Source: Clostridiaceae bacterium
GTDB lineage: Bacteria > Bacillota > Clostridia > Tissierellales > Sporanaerobacteraceae
Direction: 5' to 3'
Assembly (NCBI GenBank): GCA_019391515.1
Contig: JAHXQP010000011.1
Span: forward strand, 1 to 64,000
DNA length: 64,000 nt
This document shows, piece after piece, positions 24,418-33,777 of the stretch. A model generated the notes under the pieces. It made no database searches. It saw only the letters and a program-made list of their open reading frames with translations, and had not been told where the DNA came from. Numbering within the stretch: position 1 is the first letter of the stretch; each line of letters begins with the position of its first letter. The position numbers were made by a program, and so were the translations under genes.

Positions 24418-27400
24418 TTGGAAAATGTCAGAAAATTCTTATCTATTCTTATTATCTTAACATTGCTTTTACCTGGTTTAGTATTTGCGGAAGGAGAAGG
24501 AAAGCTTTTAGATGAATTTCCAGATAGGAATAAGTTTGGAGGCAGTACTACAGAAGAATTTAAAGATGAAGATGAGATAAGGGTTATTGTAGAATTAAAG
24601 GAAGATCCAGTAGTTGTCAAGGCTACAAAATCTAATAAAAGATACTCTAAAATGTCTGTGAAAGAAAGAAAAAATGAAGAAAAGAAATTACTAAATAATC
24701 AGGAGAGAATTAAAAGAGATATTCAATCTAAAAGGATAGATTTTAAAAAAATGACTAATTATACTACAGCATTTAATGGATTTAGTGGAAAGACTAAATT
24801 TAAAAATATAAAGGCTATAGAAAAATTTCCAGGGGTTAAAAAGGTATATATATCTAAAGAGTATAAACGTCCTATAGCTAAACCAGATATGAGTTCTAGC
24901 AACAGTATGGTAGGATCTGAACTTCTCTGGGATATTGGTTACGAAGGTGAAGGGGTGGTTGTGTCTATTATAGACTCTGGTATAGATCCTAGCCATAAGG
25001 ATTTTGTAATAAGTGAAGGAGTGGAGACTAAGTTAGATGAAGATAATGTAAATAAACTTATAGGAGAAAAGAATTTAAAAGGAAAATATTATACAGAAAA
25101 AGTACCATATGGATACAATTATTTTGACAGGAATAATGAAATAGTGGACAAGAGCAAAACTGGTGGTGCCCATGGCATGCATGTGGCAGGAACTGTTGCA
25201 GCCAATGGAAATATAGAAGACAAAGGTATCAAGGGAGTTGCTCCAGAAGCACAGGTTTTGGCTATGAAAGTTTTCAGCAATAGAATTGATATAGGTACTT
25301 TTGATGATATATATTTAGATGCTATAGAAGAGTCAATAGTACTTGAATCTGATGTTATAAATATGAGTTTAGGTAGTCCAGCAGGATTTTATCAAGAGGA
25401 TAGTGCTGTAAATGTAGGTATTACAAATGCTGTAAACAATGGGATAGTATGCTCTATTTCTGCAGGGAATGAAGGATACTCTACCTGGGGATGGGAAGGA
25501 CATGGTGGTCTTCCTTTCAAAGAAAATCCAGATATAGGCCTTGTAGGGACACCAGGACTAGCTTATGAGTCTATTCAAGTAGCATCTGTTGAAAATACTG
25601 ATATAACTACTCCTTATTTAACCTATGAGATTGAGGGAAAGAAAGAAAAAGAAAGAGGTTTTATTAGAAATGGAATAAGGAAAAGAAAAAATAAAGGCAA
25701 GGAAGTAGAAGAGGTTATAGTTCCGATGGTATTAGCTAGTACAATAGAGCCATCAGATGTATTTGATGGACCAGTAGAATATATAGACTGTGGTCTTGGT
25801 AAGAAAAATGAAATAAATAGAAAGAAAGTTAAAGGAAAAGTTGCTCTTATTGAGAGAGGAGAATTAGCTTTTACAGACAAGATAATGAATGCTCAAAAAG
25901 CAGGAGCTGCAGCAGTTATTATATATAACAATGAAGCAGGTGGAGAAGAGTTAATCAATATGAAGTATCCTAATAAAGGGAAAATTCCAGCTGTATTTAT
26001 AGGACATGGCTATGGGTCTGAAATGATTAAAAAAGGGAAAAAATTTGTTACCTTTAGCAAAGATACTATCAATATTCCTAATCCTGAAGAATGGCAAATG
26101 TCTGATTTTACATCTTGGGGTACTACACCAAGTCTAGAGTTAAAACCTGAAATTACAGCACCAGGAGGAAAGATATATTCTACATTAAACAATAATAAAT
26201 ATGGAAGTATGAATGGGACTAGTATGTCAGCGCCTCATGTAGCAGGTGGATCTGCATTGGTAATGGAGTATATAAAAGAAACCCCAAAATACGGAAGACT
26301 AAATCCAAAGTTACAATCTAGAATTGCAAAACAACTTATGATGAATACAGCTAAAATATTGGAAGATGAAAATGGAATACCTTATTCACCAAGAATACAA
26401 GGTGCAGGTATTATGAATCTAAATGGGGCAGTAAATACCCCTGTAAGGGTAGTTAATAGGGCTGATAATGAAGCAAAACTCGAATTAAAAGACTTTAGTA
26501 GCAAAGAAATTAGTGTAGAGCTTAGTATTTTCAATGATTCTGAGGAAGATATAAGCTATAAAATAGATGGGGTTGTACTTGCAGATGATATTCAAGAGGT
26601 AGAAGGTAAAGAGGTAAATACTTTAAAATCTAGGGTTGTAGATTCCAATATTTCATCAGAAGAAACTATTACTGTTCCAGCAAGTGGATCTAAAAACTTG
26701 AAGTTTAATATAGATTTTTCAAAGGATTCAAATATATATGAAGATATGTTTATAGAGGGGTTTGTTAAATTAGAAGAAATAACAGATACTTATCCAGAGC
26801 TAAGTATTCCATTTGTAGGGTTCTATGGTGATTGGAATGGACCAGAAATATTAGATGGTATGAAGGATTTAAACGAAGAGTCTTATTATAATATATCTGG
26901 AATGGTAAATGGTAAGGATTATTATATGGAGCCAGAAAAAGCTGCTATAAATCCAGGAACGAAGACAGGTAGAAAGAATAGGACAGATTCTATAACTCCT
27001 ATACTGTCTTTCTTAAGGAATGCAGAAGAAGTGAAATATAGTATAGAGGACAAAGAGGGAAATCTTGTTAAAAATATTAGGAATGAAAGTTTTGTAAGGA
27101 AGCACTATGTAGGAGGAGGACAAAACACACCTTATTCTTATAGCATATTGAGAAGATGGGATGGTAGAAGCAAGCTACGTATAGTAGAAGACGGATTGTA
27201 CTATTATAAAATAAAATCCAAGATTCATTATGGCAATAAGGCTAAGTGGCAAGAAAAATCTATACCAGTATATGTAGACACGAAAGCTCCAGAAATAACA
27301 GATGTAGTTTTTGATAAGGAAAGTGGAGATTTGACTTGGAAAGGGAAAGATGAAGGCAGTGGAATAAGATATTTCACTATATGGTCCAATGACAAGAAAA

Positions 27401-27861
27401 CAGTAGAATATATAGAAGCAGAAGAGGGCATGGAAGATTATAAGTATAATATAGGAGAATTTATTGAAGAAGGCAATGAATACAATATAGAGGTAGTAGG
27501 ATTTGACTATGCTTCCAATGCAGGTATATCAGAAGTATTGACAGTTAATACAGTTGATGAAGAAGTTGACGAGACTGAAGAAGATTTTAATATAGAAGTA
27601 TCTTTTGATTGGGAAAAAGTAGCTGAAGATATAGAACTTCCAGTATCTACATTAGAGGGATATGATATTTTAAATTGGACTACAGAAAATGAAGAGCTAA
27701 TAACTATAGAGCCTATTAAGTCAGAAGATGGAAGTATAATTAATTATATAGCCAAAATAGAGCCAGTAGATGAAGATGTGGGAGTGAAATTTTTTGCACA
27801 TGTAGAGAAAGATGATAAAGTCTATATTAAGGAATTTAAAGGACTCATAAAGAAAGACTAA
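24418..27861 (+). CDS. Secreted subtilase with PA domain, lactocepin/Vpr-like
   Basis: This 1147-residue exported S8 protease has a signal peptide (ending LVFAEG near residue 27), a propeptide region (about 50-150) and a catalytic domain with Asp186 (IIDSGID), His252 (AHGMHV) and Ser602 (GTSMSAPHV). A protease-associated domain is inserted between His and Ser (about 430-545, VALIERGELAFTDKI), as in Vpr and lactocepins. Fn3/Ig-like beta domains follow (about 690-1060), then an acidic linker and a final beta domain. There is no wall-sorting motif. It starts at TTG 24418 with SD AGGGGGA. A CodY-like 16-mer overlaps its first codons, which would permit repression by roadblock. Confidence 0.9.
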   Translation: MENVRKFLSILIILTLLLPGLVFAEGEGKLLDEFPDRNKFGGSTTEEFKDEDEIRVIVELKEDPVVVKATKSNKRYSKMSVKERKNEEKKLLNNQERIKRDIQSKRIDFKKMTNYTTAFNGFSGKTKFKNIKAIEKFPGVKKVYISKEYKRPIAKPDMSSSNSMVGSELLWDIGYEGEGVVVSIIDSGIDPSHKDFVISEGVETKLDEDNVNKLIGEKNLKGKYYTEKVPYGYNYFDRNNEIVDKSKTGGAHGMHVAGTVAANGNIEDKGIKGVAPEAQVLAMKVFSNRIDIGTFDDIYLDAIEESIVLESDVINMSLGSPAGFYQEDSAVNVGITNAVNNGIVCSISAGNEGYSTWGWEGHGGLPFKENPDIGLVGTPGLAYESIQVASVENTDITTPYLTYEIEGKKEKERGFIRNGIRKRKNKGKEVEEVIVPMVLASTIEPSDVFDGPVEYIDCGLGKKNEINRKKVKGKVALIERGELAFTDKIMNAQKAGAAAVIIYNNEAGGEELINMKYPNKGKIPAVFIGHGYGSEMIKKGKKFVTFSKDTINIPNPEEWQMSDFTSWGTTPSLELKPEITAPGGKIYSTLNNNKYGSMNGTSMSAPHVAGGSALVMEYIKETPKYGRLNPKLQSRIAKQLMMNTAKILEDENGIPYSPRIQGAGIMNLNGAVNTPVRVVNRADNEAKLELKDFSSKEISVELSIFNDSEEDISYKIDGVVLADDIQEVEGKEVNTLKSRVVDSNISSEETITVPASGSKNLKFNIDFSKDSNIYEDMFIEGFVKLEEITDTYPELSIPFVGFYGDWNGPEILDGMKDLNEESYYNISGMVNGKDYYMEPEKAAINPGTKTGRKNRTDSITPILSFLRNAEEVKYSIEDKEGNLVKNIRNESFVRKHYVGGGQNTPYSYSILRRWDGRSKLRIVEDGLYYYKIKSKIHYGNKAKWQEKSIPVYVDTKAPEITDVVFDKESGDLTWKGKDEGSGIRYFTIWSNDKKTVEYIEAEEGMEDYKYNIGEFIEEGNEYNIEVVGFDYASNAGISEVLTVNTVDEEVDETEEDFNIEVSFDWEKVAEDIELPVSTLEGYDILNWTTENEELITIEPIKSEDGSIINYIAKIEPVDEDVGVKFFAHVEKDDKVYIKEFKGLIKKD
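24422..24437 (+). promoter_or_regulatory. CodY-like motif at the start of the second subtilase
   Basis: AAAATGTCAGAAAATT, identical to 14294-14309 and 13/15 to the CodY consensus over its last 15 bases, lies within codons 2-7. Being coding sequence, it could be coincidence, but the exact match to the motif before the other subtilase is striking. Confidence 0.45.
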
Positions 27862-27887
27862 TAATCTAATTATATTAGAAGGATATT

Positions 27888-27935
27888 AAGAAGGTTTGTA
27901 TCAAGAAGGCTTTTGCTCTTGGTACAAACTTTCTT
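27888..27935 (+). terminator. Terminator of the second subtilase gene
   Basis: A long imperfect stem (AAGAAGGTTTGTATCAAGA pairs with TCTTGGTACAAACTTTCTT) with an 11-base loop lies 26 bases after the stop codon. Confidence 0.8.
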
Positions 27936-28224
27936 CTATAGTATGATTATTATTTGAAGTTATATATAATAGATATAACTGTTCTTAGATTTCCATAGAC
28001 AAAAAAGGAATTTAGTATATTTTTTAGTATGACATAATTTTTAAATAAACTACTATAATATGATAAAATATATGGGTAAAATCCTTCTTATGTGTCTAAA
28101 AAGACAGGTTTCCTATTTACAAGCATTTTTTCATGAACTTTTGTGTAAAATTCTACTTTCTAGGACAGATGTCCTTAATGCAAATGTTATATATATATAT
28201 ACTTAAAAGGAGAGTTGATTTGCT
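27936..28224. other. Leader region of the Crp/Fnr-type gene
   Basis: With the terminator before it, this makes a 363-base gene-free stretch. It is AT-rich and has two short palindromes: TGTCTaaaaAGACA near 28092-28106 and AGGACAGATGTCCT at 28162-28175. The second lies about 50 bases before the start codon and may be an autoregulatory operator. No -35/-10 pair stands out. Confidence 0.45.
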
Positions 28225-28911
28225 TTGGAGATTAGAGAGATTGTTGAGACAAATCAAGTTTTAAAGGAAATGTTAAAGGATTGTCCCTATAGTATATTAA
28301 AACGTTGGGAACTGAAAAGCTATCCAGAAGGATATATAGTATGTCATCAAAATATGGTTTATGAATATTTCTATGTGATTATAGAAGGACAAGCCAATAT
28401 ATATGTAATGGCTGAAAATGGAAAAAAATATTCTCAATCTATATATAAAAAAGGAGCTTATTTTGGGGAGTTAGAAATATTTGACAATAAGCCTTATATA
28501 TGTTCTGTAGAAGCAATAACAGATTTAAAAGTTTTAAGAATACATAGAAAATATTTTTTACAATGGATTGAAAAGGATAGGCATTTTTCTCTGTATATGA
28601 CAAGAACTTTATGTGATGGATTCTATAAATTGTCTAAAAAAGCAGGAGAAGACACCCTCTATTCCTTAAAGTATAGGGTTTGTAATTATTTGCTCCTATG
28701 TATAGATAGCGGGATCAGACGTCCTAATGGAATAGAAATAGAAGTAAATAAAGATCAATTAAGTGAACAGTTTGTAGTTACACAAAGGAGTATAAATAGG
28801 ATACTTCAACAATTGAAGGAGAAAAATCTTATTGAAGTAGAAAGCAACTCAATATTGATAATAGATTTAGAAGGACTGAAAGAAGAAAGAAGAATCAGTC
28901 AAAATGAATAG
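28225..28911 (+). CDS. Crp/Fnr-family transcriptional regulator
   Basis: The 228-residue protein has an N-terminal cyclic-nucleotide-type beta barrel (about 20-115, with GAYFGELEIFDNKPY), a long dimerisation helix and a C-terminal winged helix (KDQLSEQFVVTQRSINRILQQLKEKNLI). Its few cysteines are not arranged as the Fnr iron-sulfur motif, and the barrel lacks the full cAMP-binding Arg-Ser pattern, so the signal is unknown. Start is TTG 28225 after the SD AAAGGAGAG. It precedes the nucleoside uptake operon and may or may not control it. Confidence 0.85.
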   Translation: MEIREIVETNQVLKEMLKDCPYSILKRWELKSYPEGYIVCHQNMVYEYFYVIIEGQANIYVMAENGKKYSQSIYKKGAYFGELEIFDNKPYICSVEAITDLKVLRIHRKYFLQWIEKDRHFSLYMTRTLCDGFYKLSKKAGEDTLYSLKYRVCNYLLLCIDSGIRRPNGIEIEVNKDQLSEQFVVTQRSINRILQQLKEKNLIEVESNSILIIDLEGLKEERRISQNE

Positions 28912-28916
28912 TGAAA

Positions 28917-29014
28917 TAAAGCAGGCTTGGTAGGATCTTGATTGAAATAGCCCTATCTCCCAGATAGTATATTTTACTTATTTCCTCATAAGTCAAGATC
29001 CCCAAACTGCTTTA
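28917..29014 (+). other. 98-base extended hairpin between the Crp-type gene and the nucleoside operon
   Basis: Paired segments are TAAAGCAG / CTGCTTTA, TTGG / CCAA and GGATCTTGA / TCAAGATCC, with small bulges. Inside are GAAATA / TATTTC and a short hairpin CTATCTcccAGATAG. It is longer than a usual terminator and lacks a clean T tract, so it could be a terminator, a leader element of the next operon, or a structured small RNA. Confidence 0.55.
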
Positions 29015-29088
29015 ATTAATAAAATAGTGATTAAAAACTTTTTAAATATTTACATATAAAAAATTTAAAATTAAGGAGGCATTATAAT

Positions 29089-30138
29089 ATGAAAAAAAGA
29101 TTATCATTATTACTTGTGCTTGTCTTAGCTGTTTCTAGCTTATTAGCAGGTTGTGGAAAAGGTAATGAGGGAAAAGAAGAAACAAAACCTGCTACAGAAG
29201 AAGCTAAGGAACAAAAGGTAGGCTTAGTAGTAGCAGGAGGATTAGGAGACCGTTCTTTTTATGATTCATCTAATGAAGGTGTAGAGAAAGCTAAAGAAGA
29301 CCTTGGAATTGAATACAAGGTATATGAATGTAGGAATGACCCGCAATTATACAAAGATCAATTAATACAAGCTTCAGAATATGCACCTATAGTAGCAGTT
29401 GTAGGACTTGAATTTTACGATGCAGTACAAGAAGTAGCAAAAGAATTTCCGAATGTAAATTATATATATGTAGATACTGAAATAGAAGGTATTGACAATT
29501 TAACAACTATTAGTTATGTAGAAAATGAAGGTTCTTTCCTAACGGGAGCATTGGCTGCTATGCTAACTCAAGAAACTTCTATAGAAGGTATTGATGAAGG
29601 AAAGGTTATAGGAATGGTTGGGGGTAAAGATATACCAGTTATTAGAAACTTTAAAGCTGGATATGAAGCAGGAGCAAAGTATATCGACCCAGAAGTAAAG
29701 GTTGAAACAATATATGCAGGAGATTTTGAAGACCCAGCTAAAGGAAAAGAAAGTGCTTTAGCTCTTTATTCAAGAGGAGCAGACATAGTTTATTCTGTAG
29801 CAGGAAAGACTGGAGAGGGAGTTTTTGAAGCTGCAAAAGAATCAGGTAAATATGCTATTGGAGTAGATACAGACCAAAGATATATAAATCCAGATGTAAT
29901 AGTAGCTAGTATGGTAAAAAGAGTAGGTATGTCCATATATGATACTATAGAAAGAATACAAAAAGATACTTTAGAACCAGGAAAAGTTTATTACTATGGA
30001 TTAGAAGAAAATGGTGTTGAACTATCCTTTGGTGAACCAGGTATGAAACAATTTGCAACAGATGAAATGATTGAAAAATTAACAGATATTAAGAAAAAGA
30101 TTGTAAATAATGAAATAGAAGTTCCAACAGGGAAATAA
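29089..30138 (+). CDS. BMP-family nucleoside-binding lipoprotein
   Basis: The 349-residue protein has a lipoprotein signal with lipobox LLAGC (Cys22), an acidic linker and a BMP/PnrA-like periplasmic-binding domain (GLGDRSFYDSSNEG, later GKTGEGVFEAAKESG and VDTDQRY). It is the extracellular substrate receptor of the ABC transporter encoded next. The family binds purine or pyrimidine nucleosides. A hairpin follows before the ATPase gene, which usually gives more receptor than membrane components. SD AAGGAGG. Confidence 0.92.
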   Translation: MKKRLSLLLVLVLAVSSLLAGCGKGNEGKEETKPATEEAKEQKVGLVVAGGLGDRSFYDSSNEGVEKAKEDLGIEYKVYECRNDPQLYKDQLIQASEYAPIVAVVGLEFYDAVQEVAKEFPNVNYIYVDTEIEGIDNLTTISYVENEGSFLTGALAAMLTQETSIEGIDEGKVIGMVGGKDIPVIRNFKAGYEAGAKYIDPEVKVETIYAGDFEDPAKGKESALALYSRGADIVYSVAGKTGEGVFEAAKESGKYAIGVDTDQRYINPDVIVASMVKRVGMSIYDTIERIQKDTLEPGKVYYYGLEENGVELSFGEPGMKQFATDEMIEKLTDIKKKIVNNEIEVPTGK

Positions 30139-30155
30139 TAGTTTATTATTTTGTC

Positions 30156-30186
30156 AAAGGAGAAGCGATAGGACTTCTCCTTTTTT
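30156..30186 (+). terminator. Partial terminator between receptor and ATPase genes
   Basis: AAAGGAGAAG / CTTCTCCTTT with an 8-base loop and T6. The genes downstream lack their own clear promoter, so this probably acts as a leaky terminator that lowers expression of the ATPase and permeases relative to the receptor. Confidence 0.75.
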
Positions 30187-30222
30187 AGATAAATATTATG
30201 GATAGAGAGGTGAAAATACTAG

Positions 30223-31764
30223 ATGGGAGAAAAAATTATTCAGCTCAAAGGGATTACAAAACAATTTCCTGGTGTGCTGGCTAATGACAATATAGATCTA
30301 GATATAGAAAGTGGGGAGATTCATGCTATTATCGGAGAAAATGGGGCAGGAAAATCTACACTTATGAAGATATTATATGGTTTAAATGAACCAACTAGTG
30401 GAGAAATACTTTTCAAAGGAAAACCTATTAAAATAAATAATCCAACCAAGGCTATAGAACTGGGCATTGGTATGGTCCATCAACATTTTATGCTTGTTCC
30501 ATCTTTTACAGTAGCGGAAAATATAGTCTTGGGTATAGAACCAAGGAAGAATAAAGTTTTTATGGATTTTAAAAAAGCTGTAGATATAACAGAAGAGCTT
30601 TCAGAAACCTATGGATTAAAAGTAGATCCACATTTAAAAGTAGAGTCTGTTTCTGTCGGTATTCAACAGAGGATTGAAATACTCAAAGCTCTATATAAAG
30701 GTGCGGATATACTGATATTAGATGAACCAACAGCAGTTTTAACCCCTCAAGAAACAGAGGAATTATTTAAAGTTATTAGAAGATTGGTAGAAGAATTAGG
30801 TAAAACAGTTATAATAATTACCCACAAACTTCAAGAAGTATTAAGTTTATCTGATAGGGTAAGTGTGATGCGACAGGGAAAAATGATAGGCACTATAGAT
30901 ACCAAGGACGCCAATGAACAGATGTTGGCAGAGATGATGGTTGGTAAAGAAGTATTATTTGATGAATTAGAGAAAAAACCTATTTCCAATAAGGAAATTT
31001 TAAGGGTTGAAAATATAAAGACTAGAGATAATAGAGGATTGCCAGCATTAAAAGGTATCGACTTCAATATAAAGTCTGGGGAAGTACTTGGAGTTGCTGG
31101 AGTAGAAGGAAATGGACAATCAGAACTTGTAGAGCTGCTTACTGGGCTAAGGGAAATGGAAGGTGGAAGCCTATATATAAATGGTGAAAAGGTAGAACCT
31201 AAAAGTCCAAAACATATGAGAGATTTAGGTATAGCCCATGTACCAGAAGATAGGCTTTCAACTGGTCTTAGCGCAGAAGCTACTATAACTGAAAATATGA
31301 TGATGGGTCTTCAGTACAAAGAGGAATATGCAAAGAAAAAGATTCATTTAGACAAGGAAAAAATAAGGAATAGGACTAAAAAGCTTATAGAAGATTTTGA
31401 TGTTCGTACCCCTTCCCAAGATGTCCACCTAGGCAATCTATCTGGTGGAAATATGCAGAAGGTAGTTATAGCTAGAGAATTTGCTTTTAATACGCCGATT
31501 TTAATTATATCCCAGCCTACTAGGGGAGTAGATATAGGGGCTATAGAATTTATTCATAGTCAGATAATAGAAAAAAGGAATGAAGGATGTGCAATATTAT
31601 TGGTTTCGGCAGAACTAGATGAGATATTCCGTCTTTCAGATAGAATTATAACTGTTTATGAAGGAGAAATAACAGGAGAATTTAAAAATGGTGAAATAAC
31701 AAAAAGTGAAATAGGTCTTTATATGACAGGAAAACATAAGAGCAATGTAGGAAGGGGTGTATAG
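30223..31764 (+). CDS. Nucleoside ABC transporter ATPase (double domain)
   Basis: This 513-residue protein has two ABC domains in tandem, as in RbsA and nucleoside importers of the BMP type. The first half has an intact Walker A (GENGAGKST) and Walker B (ILILDEPTAV). The second has a degenerate Walker A (GVEGNGQSE) but a canonical signature (LSGGNMQK). This asymmetry is normal for the family. It energises uptake with the two permeases downstream; its stop lies one base before the permease ATG. Confidence 0.93.
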   Translation: MGEKIIQLKGITKQFPGVLANDNIDLDIESGEIHAIIGENGAGKSTLMKILYGLNEPTSGEILFKGKPIKINNPTKAIELGIGMVHQHFMLVPSFTVAENIVLGIEPRKNKVFMDFKKAVDITEELSETYGLKVDPHLKVESVSVGIQQRIEILKALYKGADILILDEPTAVLTPQETEELFKVIRRLVEELGKTVIIITHKLQEVLSLSDRVSVMRQGKMIGTIDTKDANEQMLAEMMVGKEVLFDELEKKPISNKEILRVENIKTRDNRGLPALKGIDFNIKSGEVLGVAGVEGNGQSELVELLTGLREMEGGSLYINGEKVEPKSPKHMRDLGIAHVPEDRLSTGLSAEATITENMMMGLQYKEEYAKKKIHLDKEKIRNRTKKLIEDFDVRTPSQDVHLGNLSGGNMQKVVIAREFAFNTPILIISQPTRGVDIGAIEFIHSQIIEKRNEGCAILLVSAELDEIFRLSDRIITVYEGEITGEFKNGEITKSEIGLYMTGKHKSNVGRGV

Positions 31765-31765
31765 C

Positions 31766-32863
31766 ATGAAGCGATCCTTATTTAAAGACAATCTTAAATA
31801 TCTAACTTCTGTATTTCTTTCCATAGTTGCCGCCCTAATAATTGGAGCTCTAATAATGGTAGCCAATGGAAGAAGTCCCGGAGTAGGATATATGGCTTTG
31901 TTAAATGGAGCCTTTGGCTCTAAATATAATCTAGCAAATACCTTTGCAAAGACTGTACCCCTAATACTTACAGGACTTGCTACAGCCATATCTTTTGAAA
32001 GTGGAATATTCAATATAGGTGGAGAAGGACAACTATATCTAGGGGCTTTTGCTGCAGCGTATATAGGATTTACATTTCCAAGTTTGCCTAAAGGAGTAGG
32101 AATAATTTTAGCTATACTATTTGCCGCTGCAATTGGAGGATTATATGCTTTAATTCCAGCTATACTAAAAATTAAATATAAAATAGATGAAGTTATTACA
32201 ACCATAATGTTAAATAGTGTAGCAGTACTTTTAACAGATTATCTAGTTAATTATCCCTTTGCTGGTACAGGGCAAGGCAAAATGGGTGCGACTGAAATGA
32301 TTGCAGATAAATATCAATTTACTAGATTAGTAAGGTTATCTACTTTAAATACAAGTATTTTTTTCATGCTTGGAATATCAATTGTTATGTACTATATTAT
32401 GAAGAAAACTTCTTGGGGATATGATTTCAAAATGACTGGACAAAATGAAAGATTTGCTAAATACGGAGGGGTGAAGACTAAGAAACAAATGATAATTGCT
32501 ATGGTTATATCAGGTGCATTATGTGGTATTGCAGGAGCTTTTGAAGTGCTTGGAATTCACTATCGTTTCTTACAAAATATTTCTCCAGGATATGCTTTCG
32601 ATGGTATGTTAGTAGCTATGATAGTTAAAAATAGTCCACTAGGTATTTTAATAATGTCTATATTTTTTGGAGGGCTTAAGACTGGTTCAATATCTATGGA
32701 AAATGCAACTTCCATTCCTTCAGAGCTAGTACTTGTTATACAGTCTATAATCATACTGTTCCTTGCAGGAGAAACTGGATTTAAAAAGAAGATTAAGGAA
32801 ATGATGTTGAAGAGGAAGAAAAGTGAAAAGGCGGTGAAAGACAGTGCTAAGTCAGCTTTTTAA
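31766..32863 (+). CDS. Nucleoside ABC transporter permease 1
   Basis: The 365-residue membrane protein (about 9-10 helices) belongs to the BPD-transport-2 permeases, with the typical segment ESGIFNIGGEGQLYLGAF and an EAA-like loop (GQNERFAKYGGVKTKK). I chose ATG 31766, eight to nine bases after GGAAGGGG; a GTG nine bases further up overlaps the ATPase stop. Its 3' end overlaps the next permease by 20 bases. Confidence 0.9.
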   Translation: MKRSLFKDNLKYLTSVFLSIVAALIIGALIMVANGRSPGVGYMALLNGAFGSKYNLANTFAKTVPLILTGLATAISFESGIFNIGGEGQLYLGAFAAAYIGFTFPSLPKGVGIILAILFAAAIGGLYALIPAILKIKYKIDEVITTIMLNSVAVLLTDYLVNYPFAGTGQGKMGATEMIADKYQFTRLVRLSTLNTSIFFMLGISIVMYYIMKKTSWGYDFKMTGQNERFAKYGGVKTKKQMIIAMVISGALCGIAGAFEVLGIHYRFLQNISPGYAFDGMLVAMIVKNSPLGILIMSIFFGGLKTGSISMENATSIPSELVLVIQSIIILFLAGETGFKKKIKEMMLKRKKSEKAVKDSAKSAF

Positions 32864-33776
32864 TTTAACACTTATACAACATACTATTAGAACAGCTACT
32901 CCCTTAGTTCTTGCAGCACTGGGAGGACTTTTAACAGAGCATGCTGGTATTTTAAATATAGGAATGGAAGGTATGATACTACTTGGTTCCTTCTTTGGTA
33001 TAGTAGGAAGTTATTTCTTTTCAAGTTCTTTAATGGGCGTATTATTAGCAGTTGTAGCAGGTATAATTATAGGAATAATATATGGTTTTTTCGTAGTAGA
33101 ATTAGGATCAGATGAGTTTATAATAGGTATTGCTATAAATATATTTGCCAGTGGACTTACTGTATTTTTACTTAGAAGTATATTTGGAGTTAAGGGAGCT
33201 TTTTCTTCTCCAGATATAGTACCACTGCCAAAACTTAGTTTTCCAGGACTAGATAATATACCAATTTTAAATGTGATATTCAATAACCATTCAATATTTG
33301 TATATATATCCTGGATTTTAGTAGCTCTTATCTATATTTATTTATATAAAACTCCTAAGGGAATATGGCTTAGGGCTTCTGGTGAATATCCTGAAGCATT
33401 GGAAACAGTAGGAGTTAGCTCTAAAAAGATGAAGTATACAAGCTCTATTGCTTGTGGTGTACTTTGTAGCTTCGCAGGGGCTCATCTTTCCTTAGGATAT
33501 TTAACACTTTTCACAGAAAATATGAGTGCTGATAGAGGATTTATTGCAGTAGCTGCTATTATTTTCGGTGGAGCCAATCCTATTAAGACCTTTGCTGCAG
33601 CCATGATGTTTGGATTCTTTGATGCACTAGGTATAAGGATGCAGGTAATGGGGGTTCCTTCTCAGTTTACTCAAATGATTCCATATGTAGTTACTATAAT
33701 AGCACTTGTTATTGTAACTAAAAACCATATGAATAAAATTAAGAAGGGAAAAGAAAAAGAAGAAGGAGCTTATTAG
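32844..33776 (+). CDS. Nucleoside ABC transporter permease 2
   Basis: The 310-residue permease has about eight to nine helices and the paired family signature EHAGILNIGMEGMILLGSFF. It starts with GTG 32844 inside the end of permease 1, so the two are translationally coupled and form the heterodimeric channel. The flavoprotein gene begins one base after its stop codon. Confidence 0.92.
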   Translation: MLSQLFNLTLIQHTIRTATPLVLAALGGLLTEHAGILNIGMEGMILLGSFFGIVGSYFFSSSLMGVLLAVVAGIIIGIIYGFFVVELGSDEFIIGIAINIFASGLTVFLLRSIFGVKGAFSSPDIVPLPKLSFPGLDNIPILNVIFNNHSIFVYISWILVALIYIYLYKTPKGIWLRASGEYPEALETVGVSSKKMKYTSSIACGVLCSFAGAHLSLGYLTLFTENMSADRGFIAVAAIIFGGANPIKTFAAAMMFGFFDALGIRMQVMGVPSQFTQMIPYVVTIIALVIVTKNHMNKIKKGKEKEEGAY

Positions 33777-33777
33777 T

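Noticed and set aside
28917-29014. Purine riboswitch before the nucleoside operon
   Set aside because: The position would be fitting, but the three-way-junction core and loop-loop sequences of purine aptamers are not present.
31636-32205. 189-codon open frame on the minus strand opposite the ABC ATPase/permease junction
   Set aside because: It is antisense to two well-supported genes, has no SD, and its translation is a low-complexity shadow of the AT-biased codons.
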